In this document: positions 8,159-18,726 of the stretch, in pieces
How the letters are laid out: every line of letters begins with the position of its first letter
Numbering within the stretch: position 1 is the stretch's first letter
DNA from: Photorhabdus luminescens subsp. luminescens
Lineage (GTDB): Bacteria; Pseudomonadota; Gammaproteobacteria; Enterobacterales; Enterobacteriaceae
Reading direction: 5' to 3'
NCBI RefSeq assembly: GCF_001083805.1
Contig: NZ_JXSK01000001.1
Coordinates: forward strand, 1-64,000
DNA: 64,000 bases
The notes under the pieces: model-generated
What the model was told of the DNA's origin: nothing
Seen by the model: only the letters and a program-made list of their open reading frames with translations
The model's database searches: none
Position numbers and translations under genes: made by a program

Positions 8159-8279
8159 ATATAAGAATTTGGTGGATTAGATTAATAAATGCAATTTTCC
8201 GTAAAGATAGATCATTTGACTTCCAATATATTGCAGTGGAAGTCAAATAATCTTTCTGGTTCTTCGTTGTATAAGAATA

Positions 8280-9125
8280 CTATGATCTTAACGCTTGATT
8301 ATTAAATACCGGATTAGATTGAATATGGATTCTTTGTAAATGCCTTTCTGATTTAGAAGTAAATCCTTCACGTCCATGTAATAGAGAGAAATTATCCACA
8401 ATTACCAGGTCGCCTTTTTTCCATGCATGAGCATATAAATGGCGTTTATCATATAGTGTTTTGATAAAATCTTGCTGAAATTTCTCTACTTGATCTGAGT
8501 TGATATTATGGTATTCAATAGCATGTTTATTCAGGAATTTTTCTCCATCTATTGCTGGCTCATTATACCTGATAACGTATCCGTTTCCGTCCGGGTGTTC
8601 TTCCAGTAAAGGGGAGTGAACTTCTCCACCATAATGAGTGACTTTATTAATGCGATAAGTAATAGATATATTTTTCCATTGTTCTAATTGCTGTTGAGTA
8701 GCATTAGCAACAACACGACGAGTATTGACAAAGGTTGTTCTGCCCCCTTGGTCGCTTTCGGGTGCGTGGGCACAGTGGAACATAATAAATTCGGGAATTG
8801 TCGGTTTATACATGCCATCCCAGTGCAACGGCATATAGCTGTTGTCAAAAACGTGATCGGTAGCACCTTGGTGTTCACGAACATCCAAAATAGCACCAAA
8901 CGGCCACATCATTATTTCTCCCCAATTGCGGGCATATTCTTCATATTCTTTGTGATCAGATAAGTCAGATTTGAAGCCACGTAATATAAGTAGATGATGT
9001 TTTCTAGCCAATTCTTTCAGTTGTTCCACTGATAATGTATCAATATGTTGTTCGGAATATTGAGGCGTAATTTCTAAACCAAAAGGGGTTATCTCTTCTG
9101 TCTGAAAGTTATTTAATGCTGTCAT
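8280..9125 (-). CDS. isnB: Fe(II)/2-oxoglutarate oxygenase IsnB (isonitrile pathway)
   Basis: A TauD/TfdA-type oxygenase of 281 residues. The facial triad is visible as HWD (His101, Asp103) and LHGREGF (His250), and HLQR (Arg265) fits the 2-oxoglutarate anchor. In rhabduscin-type pathways this enzyme oxidatively decarboxylates tyrosine isonitrile to the vinyl isonitrile. It lies 30 bases downstream of isnA on the same strand, so the two form an operon. No glycosyltransferase follows; in Photorhabdus that gene is, from memory, elsewhere in the genome. Cytoplasmic. Assignment rests on the isnA partner, since the oxygenase family alone is broad. Confidence 0.88.
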   Translation of the reverse strand: MTALNNFQTEEITPFGLEITPQYSEQHIDTLSVEQLKELARKHHLLILRGFKSDLSDHKEYEEYARNWGEIMMWPFGAILDVREHQGATDHVFDNSYMPLHWDGMYKPTIPEFIMFHCAHAPESDQGGRTTFVNTRRVVANATQQQLEQWKNISITYRINKVTHYGGEVHSPLLEEHPDGNGYVIRYNEPAIDGEKFLNKHAIEYHNINSDQVEKFQQDFIKTLYDKRHLYAHAWKKGDLVIVDNFSLLHGREGFTSKSERHLQRIHIQSNPVFNNQALRS

Positions 9126-9155
9126 CGTTATTTTCCTTTAAATTATAATTTCTCT

Positions 9156-10133
9156 TTAAATCACATAGTGACTAGGTTTTCCATGAATATCGACTAGTTT
9201 TCCACCCATCATCTGGACTTCTTTATGTTTCATAAGTATGAATTGTCCATTTACATTGGCTGCGACACCGTGCCAAGGAGTTAACCAATCATCCCGGGTT
9301 GGCATCATATGAATACCAAATTTAATACTATTTGCTGGCTGAGGATGAATAGATAAACGTATGGCATTTGGAAAATGGGTATCTAATAAACTTCCCCACG
9401 CCCAACTTCGTTGAACAACACCGATGGCCCTTTGTTTGGCATCTTTTTGTAGGGCATTGTTTGATCCAGTATAGCCGGGTAATAAGCTGTCTTCATATAA
9501 GAAACGGGTGACTGCACGATATAATTGTAATCCATCACTATTTTGCAACAGTTCGTCTTTAATAGATTCTTCCGAACGGGCATAATGTTTGACTAACATT
9601 TGCCGCTGTAAATTGAAATCATCACTATGTTCGCAGAGTTCTTTATCGTCATTAAGGTTAAATGTACTTAAATTGATAGCACCCACTTCATGAAGTAATT
9701 GTTTAATATCTTCATGATATTGGCTGATAACTGTATCACTGACGCGAATGAGATCACCAAAAACATGCCCATCAGAGCAAATAATAATACGGGCGCCAGG
9801 AGGATAATAAAGCTGAATACGTTGGCAAAGAGAATTAAGAAAAATCAAAGATAAGCGTTCTGCCATATCCGGAGCAGTACCAAGCACTTTATTTCTGTTT
9901 GGTGACTTGGTTGGGAATGCGGGTAAAATGAATTCGATAGGTTTTTTATTCCTGATAAAGTATTCAATTCTAGGTAATTGGACAGATTTAATAGTCTCTT
10001 CTTCTTTAGCAGAATCTCTCCCTGGATCAGTTAGGCGCCTGCGATATTGCAATAATTCGCGCAGAATCTGCATGGAAATATTGTGAAAGGAAACATTCTC
10101 GGATGTAATATTATTATCGGTGACACTTTGCAT
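9156..10133 (-). CDS. isnA: Isonitrile synthase IsnA (DIT1/PvcA family)
   Basis: A protein of 325 residues of the PvcA/DIT1 family. Recognisable blocks are FILPAFPTKSPNRNKVLGTAPD near residue 88, IIICSDGHVFGDLIRVSD near 120, and IRLSIHPQPANSIKFGIHM with TPWHGVA near 260-290. The family converts the amino group of tyrosine or tryptophan to an isonitrile using ribulose 5-phosphate; with IsnB it gives the aglycone of rhabduscin, a phenoloxidase inhibitor in Photorhabdus and Xenorhabdus. Tyrosine as substrate is inferred from that context. It leads the isnAB operon and is preceded by an 800-bp AT-rich region likely to hold its promoter. Confidence 0.92.
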   Translation of the reverse strand: MQSVTDNNITSENVSFHNISMQILRELLQYRRRLTDPGRDSAKEEETIKSVQLPRIEYFIRNKKPIEFILPAFPTKSPNRNKVLGTAPDMAERLSLIFLNSLCQRIQLYYPPGARIIICSDGHVFGDLIRVSDTVISQYHEDIKQLLHEVGAINLSTFNLNDDKELCEHSDDFNLQRQMLVKHYARSEESIKDELLQNSDGLQLYRAVTRFLYEDSLLPGYTGSNNALQKDAKQRAIGVVQRSWAWGSLLDTHFPNAIRLSIHPQPANSIKFGIHMMPTRDDWLTPWHGVAANVNGQFILMKHKEVQMMGGKLVDIHGKPSHYVI

Positions 10134-10934
10134 AATTATGGTTTCTCATACTTATTGTAAATATCCATTCTTTGATTTCTTTAGAAATAGATAAACAGCG
10201 GTTTTACTAATTGGTATGGGCGAAGTGTAAGATAATGCAATTAAAAGATGATATAATATTTAAGAATATCTAATAATATTATTTTTTCTAAACAATTTGT
10301 TTGAATATGATTTATATAATTAATCAATATATTTGATTGATTGTTACATTAAAGTACGGTTTTACAGGGCTATTAAAACGCTAGGAAACTGGTACGATCA
10401 CTGTAATTAAATATCCTTAAGATTAAGTCAGTACAGGTAAAATTGGGATGCCGATAATTTCATATTGGTAATTTTTACCGGAATTCACCTTAAATAAGAT
10501 CGATAAGGCTTTTTTTCCTTTACTCACCAATATATTTATAAAAATTATATAATCTAGTTATTGCATAAGAAAAAATTATAATTTCAATGAAGGAATAAAC
10601 TATTAAAGTAAAAAGATAAATTACTGCATGAGATTGATAATAAAGAATATTATTACAACCATGACCCTATTTAGTTATTGTTTTCCGAAAACTAAGTTCG
10701 TCCTTAATCCAATCGAATTAGTAATCCTTATTCCATATGAATATTACAATATGATTATTATTTTAGAATAAATATTGATGAGTAAATTACAGCATAACCA
10801 TTCAATATCGCAGATGAAGATTGGTTTTGATTTTAACAGAGTACGTGGAAGAGGCAGAGAGTTGTACGATGTGAATTAAATTATGGTACTTCCCCACAGA
10901 CTGACAAATCAATCATAGGGGAAGTGAAGATGAC
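10134..10934. other. AT-rich upstream region of isnA
   Basis: Eight hundred bases without a supported gene between the mfd stop and the isnA start (both minus strand). It contains the inverted repeat at 10888-10925 next to mfd and long AT tracts. The isnAB promoter should be here, but I cannot fix a -35/-10 pair with confidence. Confidence 0.5.
10888..10925 (-). terminator. Inverted repeat downstream of mfd, possible terminator
   Basis: ACTTCCCC and GGGGAAGT form an 8-bp stem with a 22-base loop, ten bases after the mfd stop. The T tract is poor, so factor-independent termination is uncertain. Confidence 0.4.
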
Positions 10935-13900
10935 TTAAGAACAGATTTGATGATGTTCAAAAGTATCAAGTAATTGTTGAATGAATTCCAGCCGAGCTAT
11001 TCTTTCGTTCAGGTCTATGATGAATTTCAGTTTAGCGGGGCCATCTAATCGGTAAATTTCAGGTTGTTTCTGTAACAGACCGATAAGATAAGTTGGATCG
11101 ACTTTATTTTTCTCACTAAATTCGATGAATCCTCCTTTTTCATGGGCTTCTATTCGTTTAATACCTAATTTTTGAGCTGACAGGCGAATGGCTGCTGATT
11201 GTAATAAATGGCGCCCCGGATTAGGTAATGTGCCGAACCTGTCTATCAGTTCAACCTTCAATTCTGTTAATTCTGATTCATCTTTGGCGCTGGCAATACG
11301 TTTATAAAAAGACAAACGCATATTGACATCAGGAATATAATCGTCAGGCAACAAAATAGGCATCCGCAATTCAACGTCAGTTTGGCTATTGGCCAAGTCT
11401 TCAAGTGAAGGTTTACGGCCTGCTTTTAGTGCATCGACAGCACTTTCCAACATCTCCATGTAGAGAGTGAAGCCGATGGTTGTCATTTGACCACTCTGTT
11501 CTTCACCCAGGAGTTCTCCGGCTCCACGGATTTCAAGATCGTGAGTCGCCAGTGCAAAACCGGCGCCTAAATCTTCAAGGGAGGCGATGGCTTCCAGACG
11601 TTTGTGGGCATCGGTTGTCATTGCTTTTGGGTGTGGTGTCAGCAGGTAAGCATAAGCCTGATGGTGAGAGCGTCCGACGCGTCCACGCAATTGATGCAAT
11701 TGGGCCAGGCCAAAATGGTCGGCACGTTCAATAATGATGGTATTGGCGCTTGGAATATCAATGCCTGTCTCAATAATTGTGGTACAAATCAGAACGTTAA
11801 ATCGTTGATGATGGAAATCAGTCATCACCCGTTCCAAATCCCGTTCACGCATTTGTCCATGACCAATTGCAAACCGCGCTTCTGGTACTAATTCTTCGAG
11901 ACGCAGTTTCGCTTTCTCAATATTTTCAACGTCATTATAGAGGTAGTAAACTTGACCACCGCGCAAAACTTCACGCAATATGGCTTCTCGCACCACCAGA
12001 CTGTCGTACTCGCGCACGAAGGTTTTGACTGCCAGACGACGAGCGGGCGGGGTCGAAATAATTGAGAGATCCCGCATACTACTCATTGCCATATTGAGCG
12101 TTCGGGGAATTGGCGTTGCGGTGAGGGTCAGAATATCGACGTCGGCACGCATGGCTTTGATCTGCTCTTTGTGACGAACACCGAACCGGTGCTCTTCATC
12201 GACAATTAATAAACCAAGGTCTTTCCAGCGCAGGTCGCTTTGTAGCAGTTTATGCGTGCCAATAATAATATCGACTTTACCTTCGGCAGCCATTTCAACG
12301 ATTTGCTGCTGTTCCTTGGCGCTGCGAAAGCGGGATATCATCTCTATACGTACAGGCCAATTAGCAAAGCGATCGCGGAAGTTATCAAAGTGTTGCTGAG
12401 CCAGTAGGGTTGTCGGAACCAGTACCGCCACCTGCTTGTCATTATGGACTGCCAAAAATGCGGAGCGCATTGCAACTTCGGTTTTGCCAAATCCGACATC
12501 ACCGCAAATTAAGCGATCCATCGCTACTGGTTGACACATGTCATTCAGAACCGCGTTAATCGCCTGTTCCTGATCTGGGGTTGTTTCAAATGGAAAGCTC
12601 TGACAGAACAATTGGTATTGTTCCCAATCATGTTTAAAAGCAAATCCTGGTTTTACGGCGCGATGAGCATAAATATCAAGGAGTTCCGCGGCCACATCGC
12701 GCACTTTTTCGGCTGCTTTCTGGCGGGCTTTGTTCCAGGCTTCTCCGCCCAATTTGTGTAATGGGGCATTTTCATCTGCACCCCCTGCGTAGCGGCTGAT
12801 TAGATGCAGGGAAGATACCGGAACATAGAGTTTATCGTCACCAGAATAACTTAGGATCAGATATTCAGCTTTGATACCACCTGCTTCCAGCGTGGTTAAC
12901 CCTTGGTAGCGGCCAACGCCATGCTCTAAATGGACCACTGGTTGACTGGCGCGTAATTCCGCAAGGTTACGGATCAGGGTATCAGTATTAATTGTGCGGC
13001 GAGTGTCTTGACGGCGACGAACAACACGCTCACCGAGCATATCGCTTTCACAGATCAGAGCCAATTCACTCTTTGTATCGATAAAACCATGTTCAGCAGC
13101 ACCAATCATCAAAAAGTGACCTGGCTGTTGTGCTTGATGCAATTTGCTGATTTTATTGGGTTTAATCTTTATTCGTGACAATAATTCTTGTAATGCCTCT
13201 TTGCGTCCTTCACTCTCAACAGAGAAAATAACGCGGCCATTGAATTGTTCAAGGAAACGACGAAGCTTATCCAGCGGCGCCTTATTTTGCGCAACCACGG
13301 AGAGATCAGGCAGTAGCTGATAATCAAGATTGACGTGATTCGTTTTTTTGCTCAATTCCTCCGTTTTAAGTTGAATGCGGGGCCAGTTTTTTAGCGCTGA
13401 GAATAAATTATCCGCCGGAAGCCAAAGCTCTTCTGGCGGTAAGAGAGGTCGCATTGGATCAATTTTACGGCTCTCGAAGCGCTGTTGAATATCTTGCCAG
13501 AAACGTTCAGCGGCATTATTGATTTCTTGGCTGAGAATCAGGGTGTTATCAGGTAGGTAATCAAATAATGCAGGCAGGGGTTGGCTGAAAAACAACGGTT
13601 GCCAGTATTCTATCCCTGCCGGTAACGTACCTTTACTGACTTGCTGATAAATATGCTCACTGTCACGACGGACTTCAAAACGTTCCCGCCACTGGCTGCG
13701 AAACAGTTCAATCGTCTCTTTATCTGTTGGGAATTCATGTGCAGGCAGTAGGTTGATTTGCTTAACTTCAGTCAGCGTGCGTTGGCTGTCAACATCGAAA
13801 ATGCGTAAGCTATCGATTTCGTCATCAAAGAAATCAATACGATAGGGATGCTCACTTCCCATTGGAAAAAGATCAAGTAGTGCGCCGCGAGTGGCAAATT

Positions 13901-14381
13901 CGCCATGTTCAAGAACTTGTTCGACACTACGATAGCCAGCTTGTTCTAATTCAGCACGGAGTTTATCCCGTGAGAGTCTCTGACCTTTATGCATAACCAG
14001 CGCGTGTCCGTTGAGGTACTCATGAGGGCAAACCCGTTGCATTAAGGTATTTATCGGCAGGATTAAAACACCTTTGGTCATCGTCGGCAGACGGTAAAGT
14101 GTAGACAGGCGGCTGGAAATGATTTCCTGATGGGGAGAGAAGCTGTCATACGGCAGTGTTTCCCAATCGGAAAGAAGATCAATAGGGCAGTCGGTAAACT
14201 GATGAATTTCATCATGCAGACGCAAGGCGTTTTGCATGTCTTTGGTTATCAGTACGACAGGTCCTTGATGGCGTTCGATAATTTCAGCACACTCTACAGC
14301 GCAAGCGGCGCCAATAAGTTGACCTAATTGACGGTTATCACCGCGGCGTTCAGGAAGTTCATAACGATATTTTGAGGACAT
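10935..14381 (-). CDS. mfd: Transcription-repair coupling factor Mfd
   Basis: 1148 residues, the same length as E. coli Mfd. The N-terminal UvrB-like module (residues about 1-350) and the RNA polymerase-binding region (around 470-545, HLEHGVGRYQGL) precede a RecG-like helicase motor with Walker A GDVGFGKTEVA, DEEHRFG and TATPIPRTL. A C-terminal domain follows. It displaces stalled RNA polymerase from lesions and recruits UvrA for nucleotide excision repair. Start ATG has AAATGTGTTC-type weak upstream sequence but aligns with the E. coli start (MSSKYRYELPE against MPEQYRYTLP). It is divergent from lolC; ycfT, which lies between mfd and lolC in E. coli, is absent. Confidence 0.98.
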   Translation of the reverse strand: MSSKYRYELPERRGDNRQLGQLIGAACAVECAEIIERHQGPVVLITKDMQNALRLHDEIHQFTDCPIDLLSDWETLPYDSFSPHQEIISSRLSTLYRLPTMTKGVLILPINTLMQRVCPHEYLNGHALVMHKGQRLSRDKLRAELEQAGYRSVEQVLEHGEFATRGALLDLFPMGSEHPYRIDFFDDEIDSLRIFDVDSQRTLTEVKQINLLPAHEFPTDKETIELFRSQWRERFEVRRDSEHIYQQVSKGTLPAGIEYWQPLFFSQPLPALFDYLPDNTLILSQEINNAAERFWQDIQQRFESRKIDPMRPLLPPEELWLPADNLFSALKNWPRIQLKTEELSKKTNHVNLDYQLLPDLSVVAQNKAPLDKLRRFLEQFNGRVIFSVESEGRKEALQELLSRIKIKPNKISKLHQAQQPGHFLMIGAAEHGFIDTKSELALICESDMLGERVVRRRQDTRRTINTDTLIRNLAELRASQPVVHLEHGVGRYQGLTTLEAGGIKAEYLILSYSGDDKLYVPVSSLHLISRYAGGADENAPLHKLGGEAWNKARQKAAEKVRDVAAELLDIYAHRAVKPGFAFKHDWEQYQLFCQSFPFETTPDQEQAINAVLNDMCQPVAMDRLICGDVGFGKTEVAMRSAFLAVHNDKQVAVLVPTTLLAQQHFDNFRDRFANWPVRIEMISRFRSAKEQQQIVEMAAEGKVDIIIGTHKLLQSDLRWKDLGLLIVDEEHRFGVRHKEQIKAMRADVDILTLTATPIPRTLNMAMSSMRDLSIISTPPARRLAVKTFVREYDSLVVREAILREVLRGGQVYYLYNDVENIEKAKLRLEELVPEARFAIGHGQMRERDLERVMTDFHHQRFNVLICTTIIETGIDIPSANTIIIERADHFGLAQLHQLRGRVGRSHHQAYAYLLTPHPKAMTTDAHKRLEAIASLEDLGAGFALATHDLEIRGAGELLGEEQSGQMTTIGFTLYMEMLESAVDALKAGRKPSLEDLANSQTDVELRMPILLPDDYIPDVNMRLSFYKRIASAKDESELTELKVELIDRFGTLPNPGRHLLQSAAIRLSAQKLGIKRIEAHEKGGFIEFSEKNKVDPTYLIGLLQKQPEIYRLDGPAKLKFIIDLNERIARLEFIQQLLDTFEHHQICS

Positions 14382-14579
14382 AAGCGTAAATGTGTTCTCT
14401 ATGATTCAGTCCATTCCCAACGGGCTTTCGATGCATATATGGTCTTCGAGTAAACACGCAGGCTGGTTGAGAGAAAATAAAAAAACCACAGAATCTGGGT
14501 GTTGGTGGTTCCATAAAATATAACTACCCTTTATTATCCCCGAACACTTTGCTTTGGCAACAGGGGCGTAACAGATTTC

Positions 14580-15782
14580 ATGTTTCAATCTGTCTCATTA
14601 TTTATAGGTTTGCGGTATATGCGTGGCCGGGCGGCTGACAAATTTGGTCGGTTTGTTTCATGGCTGTCAGCAATTGGCATTACTCTCGGTGTTGCTGCAT
14701 TGATTACAGTATTGTCCGTGATGAACGGTTTTGAGCGTTCATTGGAAACCAGTATTCTTGGCTTTATGCCACAGGCGGTTGTGACGTCGGTAAACGGCTC
14801 GCTAGACCCAAAAGCGCATCCTGTCAGTGAACTTGCGGATCTAAAGCAGGTTAACAGAATTACACCATTGGTGACGGGGGATGTGGTATTGCAAAGCGCC
14901 CGGAATGTCGGTGTCGGTGTGATGTTGGGCATCACTTCTGATGAATATGAGCCGCTGACTGAATATTTGATCGGCGCTGATTGTCATCAACTTTCACCCG
15001 GTAGCTACAATGCTATTTTAGGCGAAAGACTGGCCGGGGAGCTTGGCGTAAAACGTGGCGATCGCATTCGCCTAATGGTGCCAGGTGCAAGTCAATTGAC
15101 ACCAATGGGGCGTATTCCTAGTCAGCGTCTATTTACTGTTATTGGTACTTTTACATCTAATAGCGAAGTCGATGGCACACAGATTCTGGTTAATCAGCAA
15201 GATGCCGCTCGTCTGATGCGCTATCCGCCAGGTCACATTACTGGCTGGCGTCTCTATCTTTCAGAACCATTGGCTGTAGATAGTTTGAGTTTACAAACCC
15301 TGCCGGAAGGGTTGTTGTGGAAAGATTGGCGTGAACGTAAAGGTGAGTTTTTCCAAGCGGTAAGGATGGAAAAAAACATGATGGGCTTATTGTTAAGTCT
15401 GATTATTGCTGTGGCTGCATTTAATATCATTACTTCGCTTGGTTTACTGGTGATGGAAAAACAGGGAGAAGTGGCGATTTTGCAGACACAGGGGCTGGTA
15501 CGTCGTCAGGTGATGGCGATTTTTATGATCCAGGGAGCGGGAGCTGGGATCGTCGGCACTTTATTGGGAACTGGGCTTGGTGTTTTGCTTTCCAGTCAGC
15601 TTAATAACTTAATGCCGCTTATTGGTCTGTTGACCTCTGGTGTTGAACTGCCTGTTGCCATTGAGCCGCTACAGGTTGTTACAATTGCAATTTCAGCGAT
15701 GGCGATTGCTCTATTGTCTACGTTATATCCCTCCTGGCGTGCTGCTGCCATCCAACCTGCTGAGGCTTTGCGTTATGAATAA
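14580..15782 (+). CDS. lolC: Lipoprotein-releasing ABC transporter permease LolC
   Basis: 400 residues with one membrane segment near residues 25-50, a large periplasmic domain, and three membrane segments in the C-terminal part, as in the MacB/FtsX-like permeases. With LolD and LolE it extracts outer-membrane lipoproteins from the inner membrane and passes them to Lol[21 protein letters not shown] is the conserved N-terminal stretch. lolC, lolD and lolE overlap each other and form one operon. The start ATG follows an open AT-rich leader without a strong ribosome site but matches the family length. Confidence 0.96.
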   Translation: MFQSVSLFIGLRYMRGRAADKFGRFVSWLSAIGITLGVAALITVLSVMNGFERSLETSILGFMPQAVVTSVNGSLDPKAHPVSELADLKQVNRITPLVTGDVVLQSARNVGVGVMLGITSDEYEPLTEYLIGADCHQLSPGSYNAILGERLAGELGVKRGDRIRLMVPGASQLTPMGRIPSQRLFTVIGTFTSNSEVDGTQILVNQQDAARLMRYPPGHITGWRLYLSEPLAVDSLSLQTLPEGLLWKDWRERKGEFFQAVRMEKNMMGLLLSLIIAVAAFNIITSLGLLVMEKQGEVAILQTQGLVRRQVMAIFMIQGAGAGIVGTLLGTGLGVLLSSQLNNLMPLIGLLTSGVELPVAIEPLQVVTIAISAMAIALLSTLYPSWRAAAIQPAEALRYE

Positions 15783-16479
15783 TCAACCACTATTGTTGTG
15801 TAATAATCTGTGTAAAAAATATCAGGAAGGGCAAGTACTGACCGAAGTGCTGAAAAATGTCACTTTTGCTGTCAATCAAAGTGAAATGATGGCGATTGTA
15901 GGAAGTTCCGGCTCAGGTAAGAGTACGCTTCTGCATTTGCTTGGCGGGTTGGATACGCCGACTTCTGGTGAAGTCCTGTTTAAAGGGCGCTCGTTGAATA
16001 AAATGTCCTCTGGAGCCAGAGCGGAACTGCGCAATCATGAATTGGGTTTTATTTATCAATTTCACCATCTGTTGCCGGATTTTAATGCGATAGAGAATGT
16101 CGCTATGCCGCTGTTGATTGGCGGTAAAAATCGCAGTCAGGCACAGAAGAAAGCATTAGAAATGCTGGCGGCTGTTGGTTTGGAGAAGCGAGCTCATCAC
16201 CGGCCATCAGAATTATCAGGCGGTGAACGCCAGCGTGTGGCAATTGCCAGAGCGTTGGTTAATGAGCCGTCTTTAGTTTTAGCGGATGAACCTACTGGTA
16301 ACCTCGATTTACGTAATGCAGATAGCATCTTTGCATTATTGGGGGAGCTTAATCGGCAGCAAGGCACGGCATTTCTAGTCGTCACCCATGATTTGAATCT
16401 TGCCGGCAGATTAAATCGTCAGGTGGAGATGCGTGATGGTTATTTACAGGATGAGTTGACCCTGGCGGGGGCGTTGTAA
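15775..16479 (+). CDS. lolD: Lipoprotein-releasing ABC transporter ATPase LolD
   Basis: The start is set at ATG 15775 ([19 protein letters not shown]), which overlaps the lolC stop by eight bases and gives 234 residues, the family length. The longer upstream frame has no homology. Walker [10 protein letters not shown], signature [15 protein letters not shown], Walker [12 protein letters not shown] and the switch His in VVTHD are all intact. The MacB-type ATPase powers lipoprotein release by LolC/LolE at the inner membrane. Confidence 0.97.
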   Translation: MNNQPLLLCNNLCKKYQEGQVLTEVLKNVTFAVNQSEMMAIVGSSGSGKSTLLHLLGGLDTPTSGEVLFKGRSLNKMSSGARAELRNHELGFIYQFHHLLPDFNAIENVAMPLLIGGKNRSQAQKKALEMLAAVGLEKRAHHRPSELSGGERQRVAIARALVNEPSLVLADEPTGNLDLRNADSIFALLGELNRQQGTAFLVVTHDLNLAGRLNRQVEMRDGYLQDELTLAGAL

Positions 16480-17726
16480 TGGCGAATTTGCCTCTTTCTT
16501 TGGTTACTGCCTTGCGATTTAGCCGCGGGCGTCGCCGTGGCGGTATGGTATCTCTGATTTCTGTAATTTCTACGCTAGGGATTATGCTGGGTGTCGCTGT
16601 TCTCATTATTGGTCTGAGCGCCATGAATGGTTTTGAACGAGAATTGAGAAACCGCATTCTTTCTGTTGTTCCTCATGGTGAAATCTATACGGTTCATCAG
16701 CCTTTTGAACAGTGGCAGCCTGCATTGGAACGGGTAAAGAACACCACCGGTGTGGTTGCTGCTTCACCTTATATTACTTTCACTGGATTGATGGAAAAAG
16801 GCGCCAGCTTGCATGCGGTGCAGGTGAAAGGGGTTGATTTAACCACTGAATCTCAGGTCAGCTCATTGCCACAATTTGTACAAGATAATGCCTGGCAAAA
16901 CTTTCAGGCTGGTCATCAACAGGTCATTCTGGGGCAGGGGGTTGCAAATGCCTTGAAGGTTAAGCAGGGTGACTGGCTGACTGTTATGATCCCGAATAGT
17001 GATACTGAAATGAAACTGTTGCAACCAAAACGGATTCGTTTACAGGTTAGCGGAATTTTTCAATTGAGCGGTTTACTTGATCATAGTCTGGTTCTGATTC
17101 CTTTGGTTGATGCTCAACAATATTTGGATTATGGGCAGGGGATTACGGGCATTGCGATCAAGGTTGATGATGTGTTTGCCGCTGATCAACGGGTAAGGTC
17201 TGCCGGGGAAGCATCACAGGAATATGTCTATATCAGCAGTTGGATGAGAAATTATGGCTATATGTATCATGATATTCAGATGGTACGTAGCATTATGTAT
17301 CTGGCGATGATTCTGGTGATTGGCGTGGCGTGTTTTAATATCGTTTCTACTTTGATTATGGCGGTAAAAGATAAGAGTAGCGATATTGCTATCCTGCGAA
17401 CCCTCGGTGCTAAAGATAGGCAAATTAGAGCGGTTTTTCTCTGGTATGGATTACTGACGGGTATGACGGGCAGTATTGCCGGTGCGATAACCGGCGTGTT
17501 GGCATCACTGAATCTGACAGCGCTTATTCATGGGCTAGAAAAGTTGATCGGTCATCAATTTCTTTCCGGTGATGTTTACTTCATTGATTTCCTGCCATCT
17601 GAGTTGCATGGCGTAGATGTTCTGTATGTTCTGGCGACGGCTTTGATTCTGAGTTTATTAGCCAGTTGGTATCCGGCAAGACGGGCAAGCCGGCTTGATC
17701 CGGCACGAATTTTAAGTGGAAAATAA
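16479..17726 (+). CDS. lolE: Lipoprotein-releasing ABC transporter permease LolE
   Basis: 415 residues, paralogous to LolC: N-terminal membrane segment ([20 protein letters not shown]), periplasmic domain, and three C-terminal membrane segments (from about residue 270). Start ATG shares one base with the lolD stop, so it is translationally coupled. LolE binds the lipoprotein substrate in the LolCDE complex. In E. coli the next gene is nagK and then cobB; here cobB follows directly and nagK is missing. Confidence 0.96.
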   Translation: MANLPLSLVTALRFSRGRRRGGMVSLISVISTLGIMLGVAVLIIGLSAMNGFERELRNRILSVVPHGEIYTVHQPFEQWQPALERVKNTTGVVAASPYITFTGLMEKGASLHAVQVKGVDLTTESQVSSLPQFVQDNAWQNFQAGHQQVILGQGVANALKVKQGDWLTVMIPNSDTEMKLLQPKRIRLQVSGIFQLSGLLDHSLVLIPLVDAQQYLDYGQGITGIAIKVDDVFAADQRVRSAGEASQEYVYISSWMRNYGYMYHDIQMVRSIMYLAMILVIGVACFNIVSTLIMAVKDKSSDIAILRTLGAKDRQIRAVFLWYGLLTGMTGSIAGAITGVLASLNLTALIHGLEKLIGHQFLSGDVYFIDFLPSELHGVDVLYVLATALILSLLASWYPARRASRLDPARILSGK

Positions 17727-17819
17727 TTAATCTATTATTGGCATGAGCTAATCAAAACGTTATGGTGTAAAAAACAGAAACCTAAACAGCATTTAAGCAA
17801 TCTTATTAAGGAAATCAGT

Positions 17820-18671
17820 ATGCGAGTTCGTCGTCGGCTCAGTCGGCTTGGCCGGCTTCGTAAGGTTAAGCGTTTAAGGCAGCAGAGGTTTCGTAGTCGG
17901 ATTTTTTATAGAGATAATCGATTGGCGCTTAATATGAAAAAACCTTACATCGTGGTATTGACGGGAGCTGGCATTTCGGCTGAATCGGGTATTCGGACTT
18001 TTCGCTCCTCTGATGGGTTGTGGGAAGAGCATCGGGTGGAAGACGTTGCTACACCTGAAGGTTTTCAGAAAGATCCAGAATTGGTGCAGGCATTTTATAA
18101 TGCTCGGCGTCATCAACTTAAGCAATCAGAAATAAAACCGAACGCAGCGCATTATGCTTTAGCCGCGCTGGAGCACGAGCTTGGCGATCATTTTTTGTTG
18201 ATTACCCAGAATATCGATAATCTTCATGAGCGGGCGGGCAGCTATCGCACGGTGCATATGCATGGTGAGTTGTTCAAAATCCGTTGTTGCCAATCTGGGC
18301 AAGTGTTTGAGTGGACAGACGATTTGACGACAGATGAGCGTTGCCATTGTTGTCAATTCCCTTCGCCATTGCGTCCACATGTTGTTTGGTTTGGTGAAAT
18401 GCCTTTGGAGATGGAACAGATCTATTCGGCACTGGCTCAGGCAGATATTTTTATCGCTATCGGCACCTCTGGCCATGTTTATCCTGCGGCTGGATTTGTG
18501 CATGAAGCTAAACTGGCAGGAGCGCACACGGTAGAGTTGAACTTAGAACCGAGTCAGGTAGAAAGCTTATTTGATGAAAAGCATTATGGACCAGCCAGTA
18601 AGATAGTAGATGAGTATGCCAGAAGGTTAATTGATAGTATTAAAGAATTTAAAGCTGATTTGACGCAATAA
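17820..18671 (+). CDS. cobB: NAD-dependent protein deacylase CobB (sirtuin)
   Basis: 283 residues. Sirtuin motifs: [14 protein letters not shown] (NAD binding), [12 protein letters not shown], catalytic His in MHGEL, and a zinc-binding set Cys-Cys (IRCCQSG) and CHCC. It removes acetyl and succinyl groups from lysines. The basic N-terminal extension ([18 protein letters not shown]) resembles that of the long E. coli CobB, which supports the start at 17820 with AAGGAAATC just upstream. A shorter form from Met39 (NMKKPYIVV) is possible. Confidence 0.95.
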   Translation: MRVRRRLSRLGRLRKVKRLRQQRFRSRIFYRDNRLALNMKKPYIVVLTGAGISAESGIRTFRSSDGLWEEHRVEDVATPEGFQKDPELVQAFYNARRHQLKQSEIKPNAAHYALAALEHELGDHFLLITQNIDNLHERAGSYRTVHMHGELFKIRCCQSGQVFEWTDDLTTDERCHCCQFPSPLRPHVVWFGEMPLEMEQIYSALAQADIFIAIGTSGHVYPAAGFVHEAKLAGAHTVELNLEPSQVESLFDEKHYGPASKIVDEYARRLIDSIKEFKADLTQ

Positions 18672-18726
18672 TTATTGTGTTTCTCTTCCTCATAATGGGT
18701 AACAAAATTCCAGGGGGAAGAGAATA

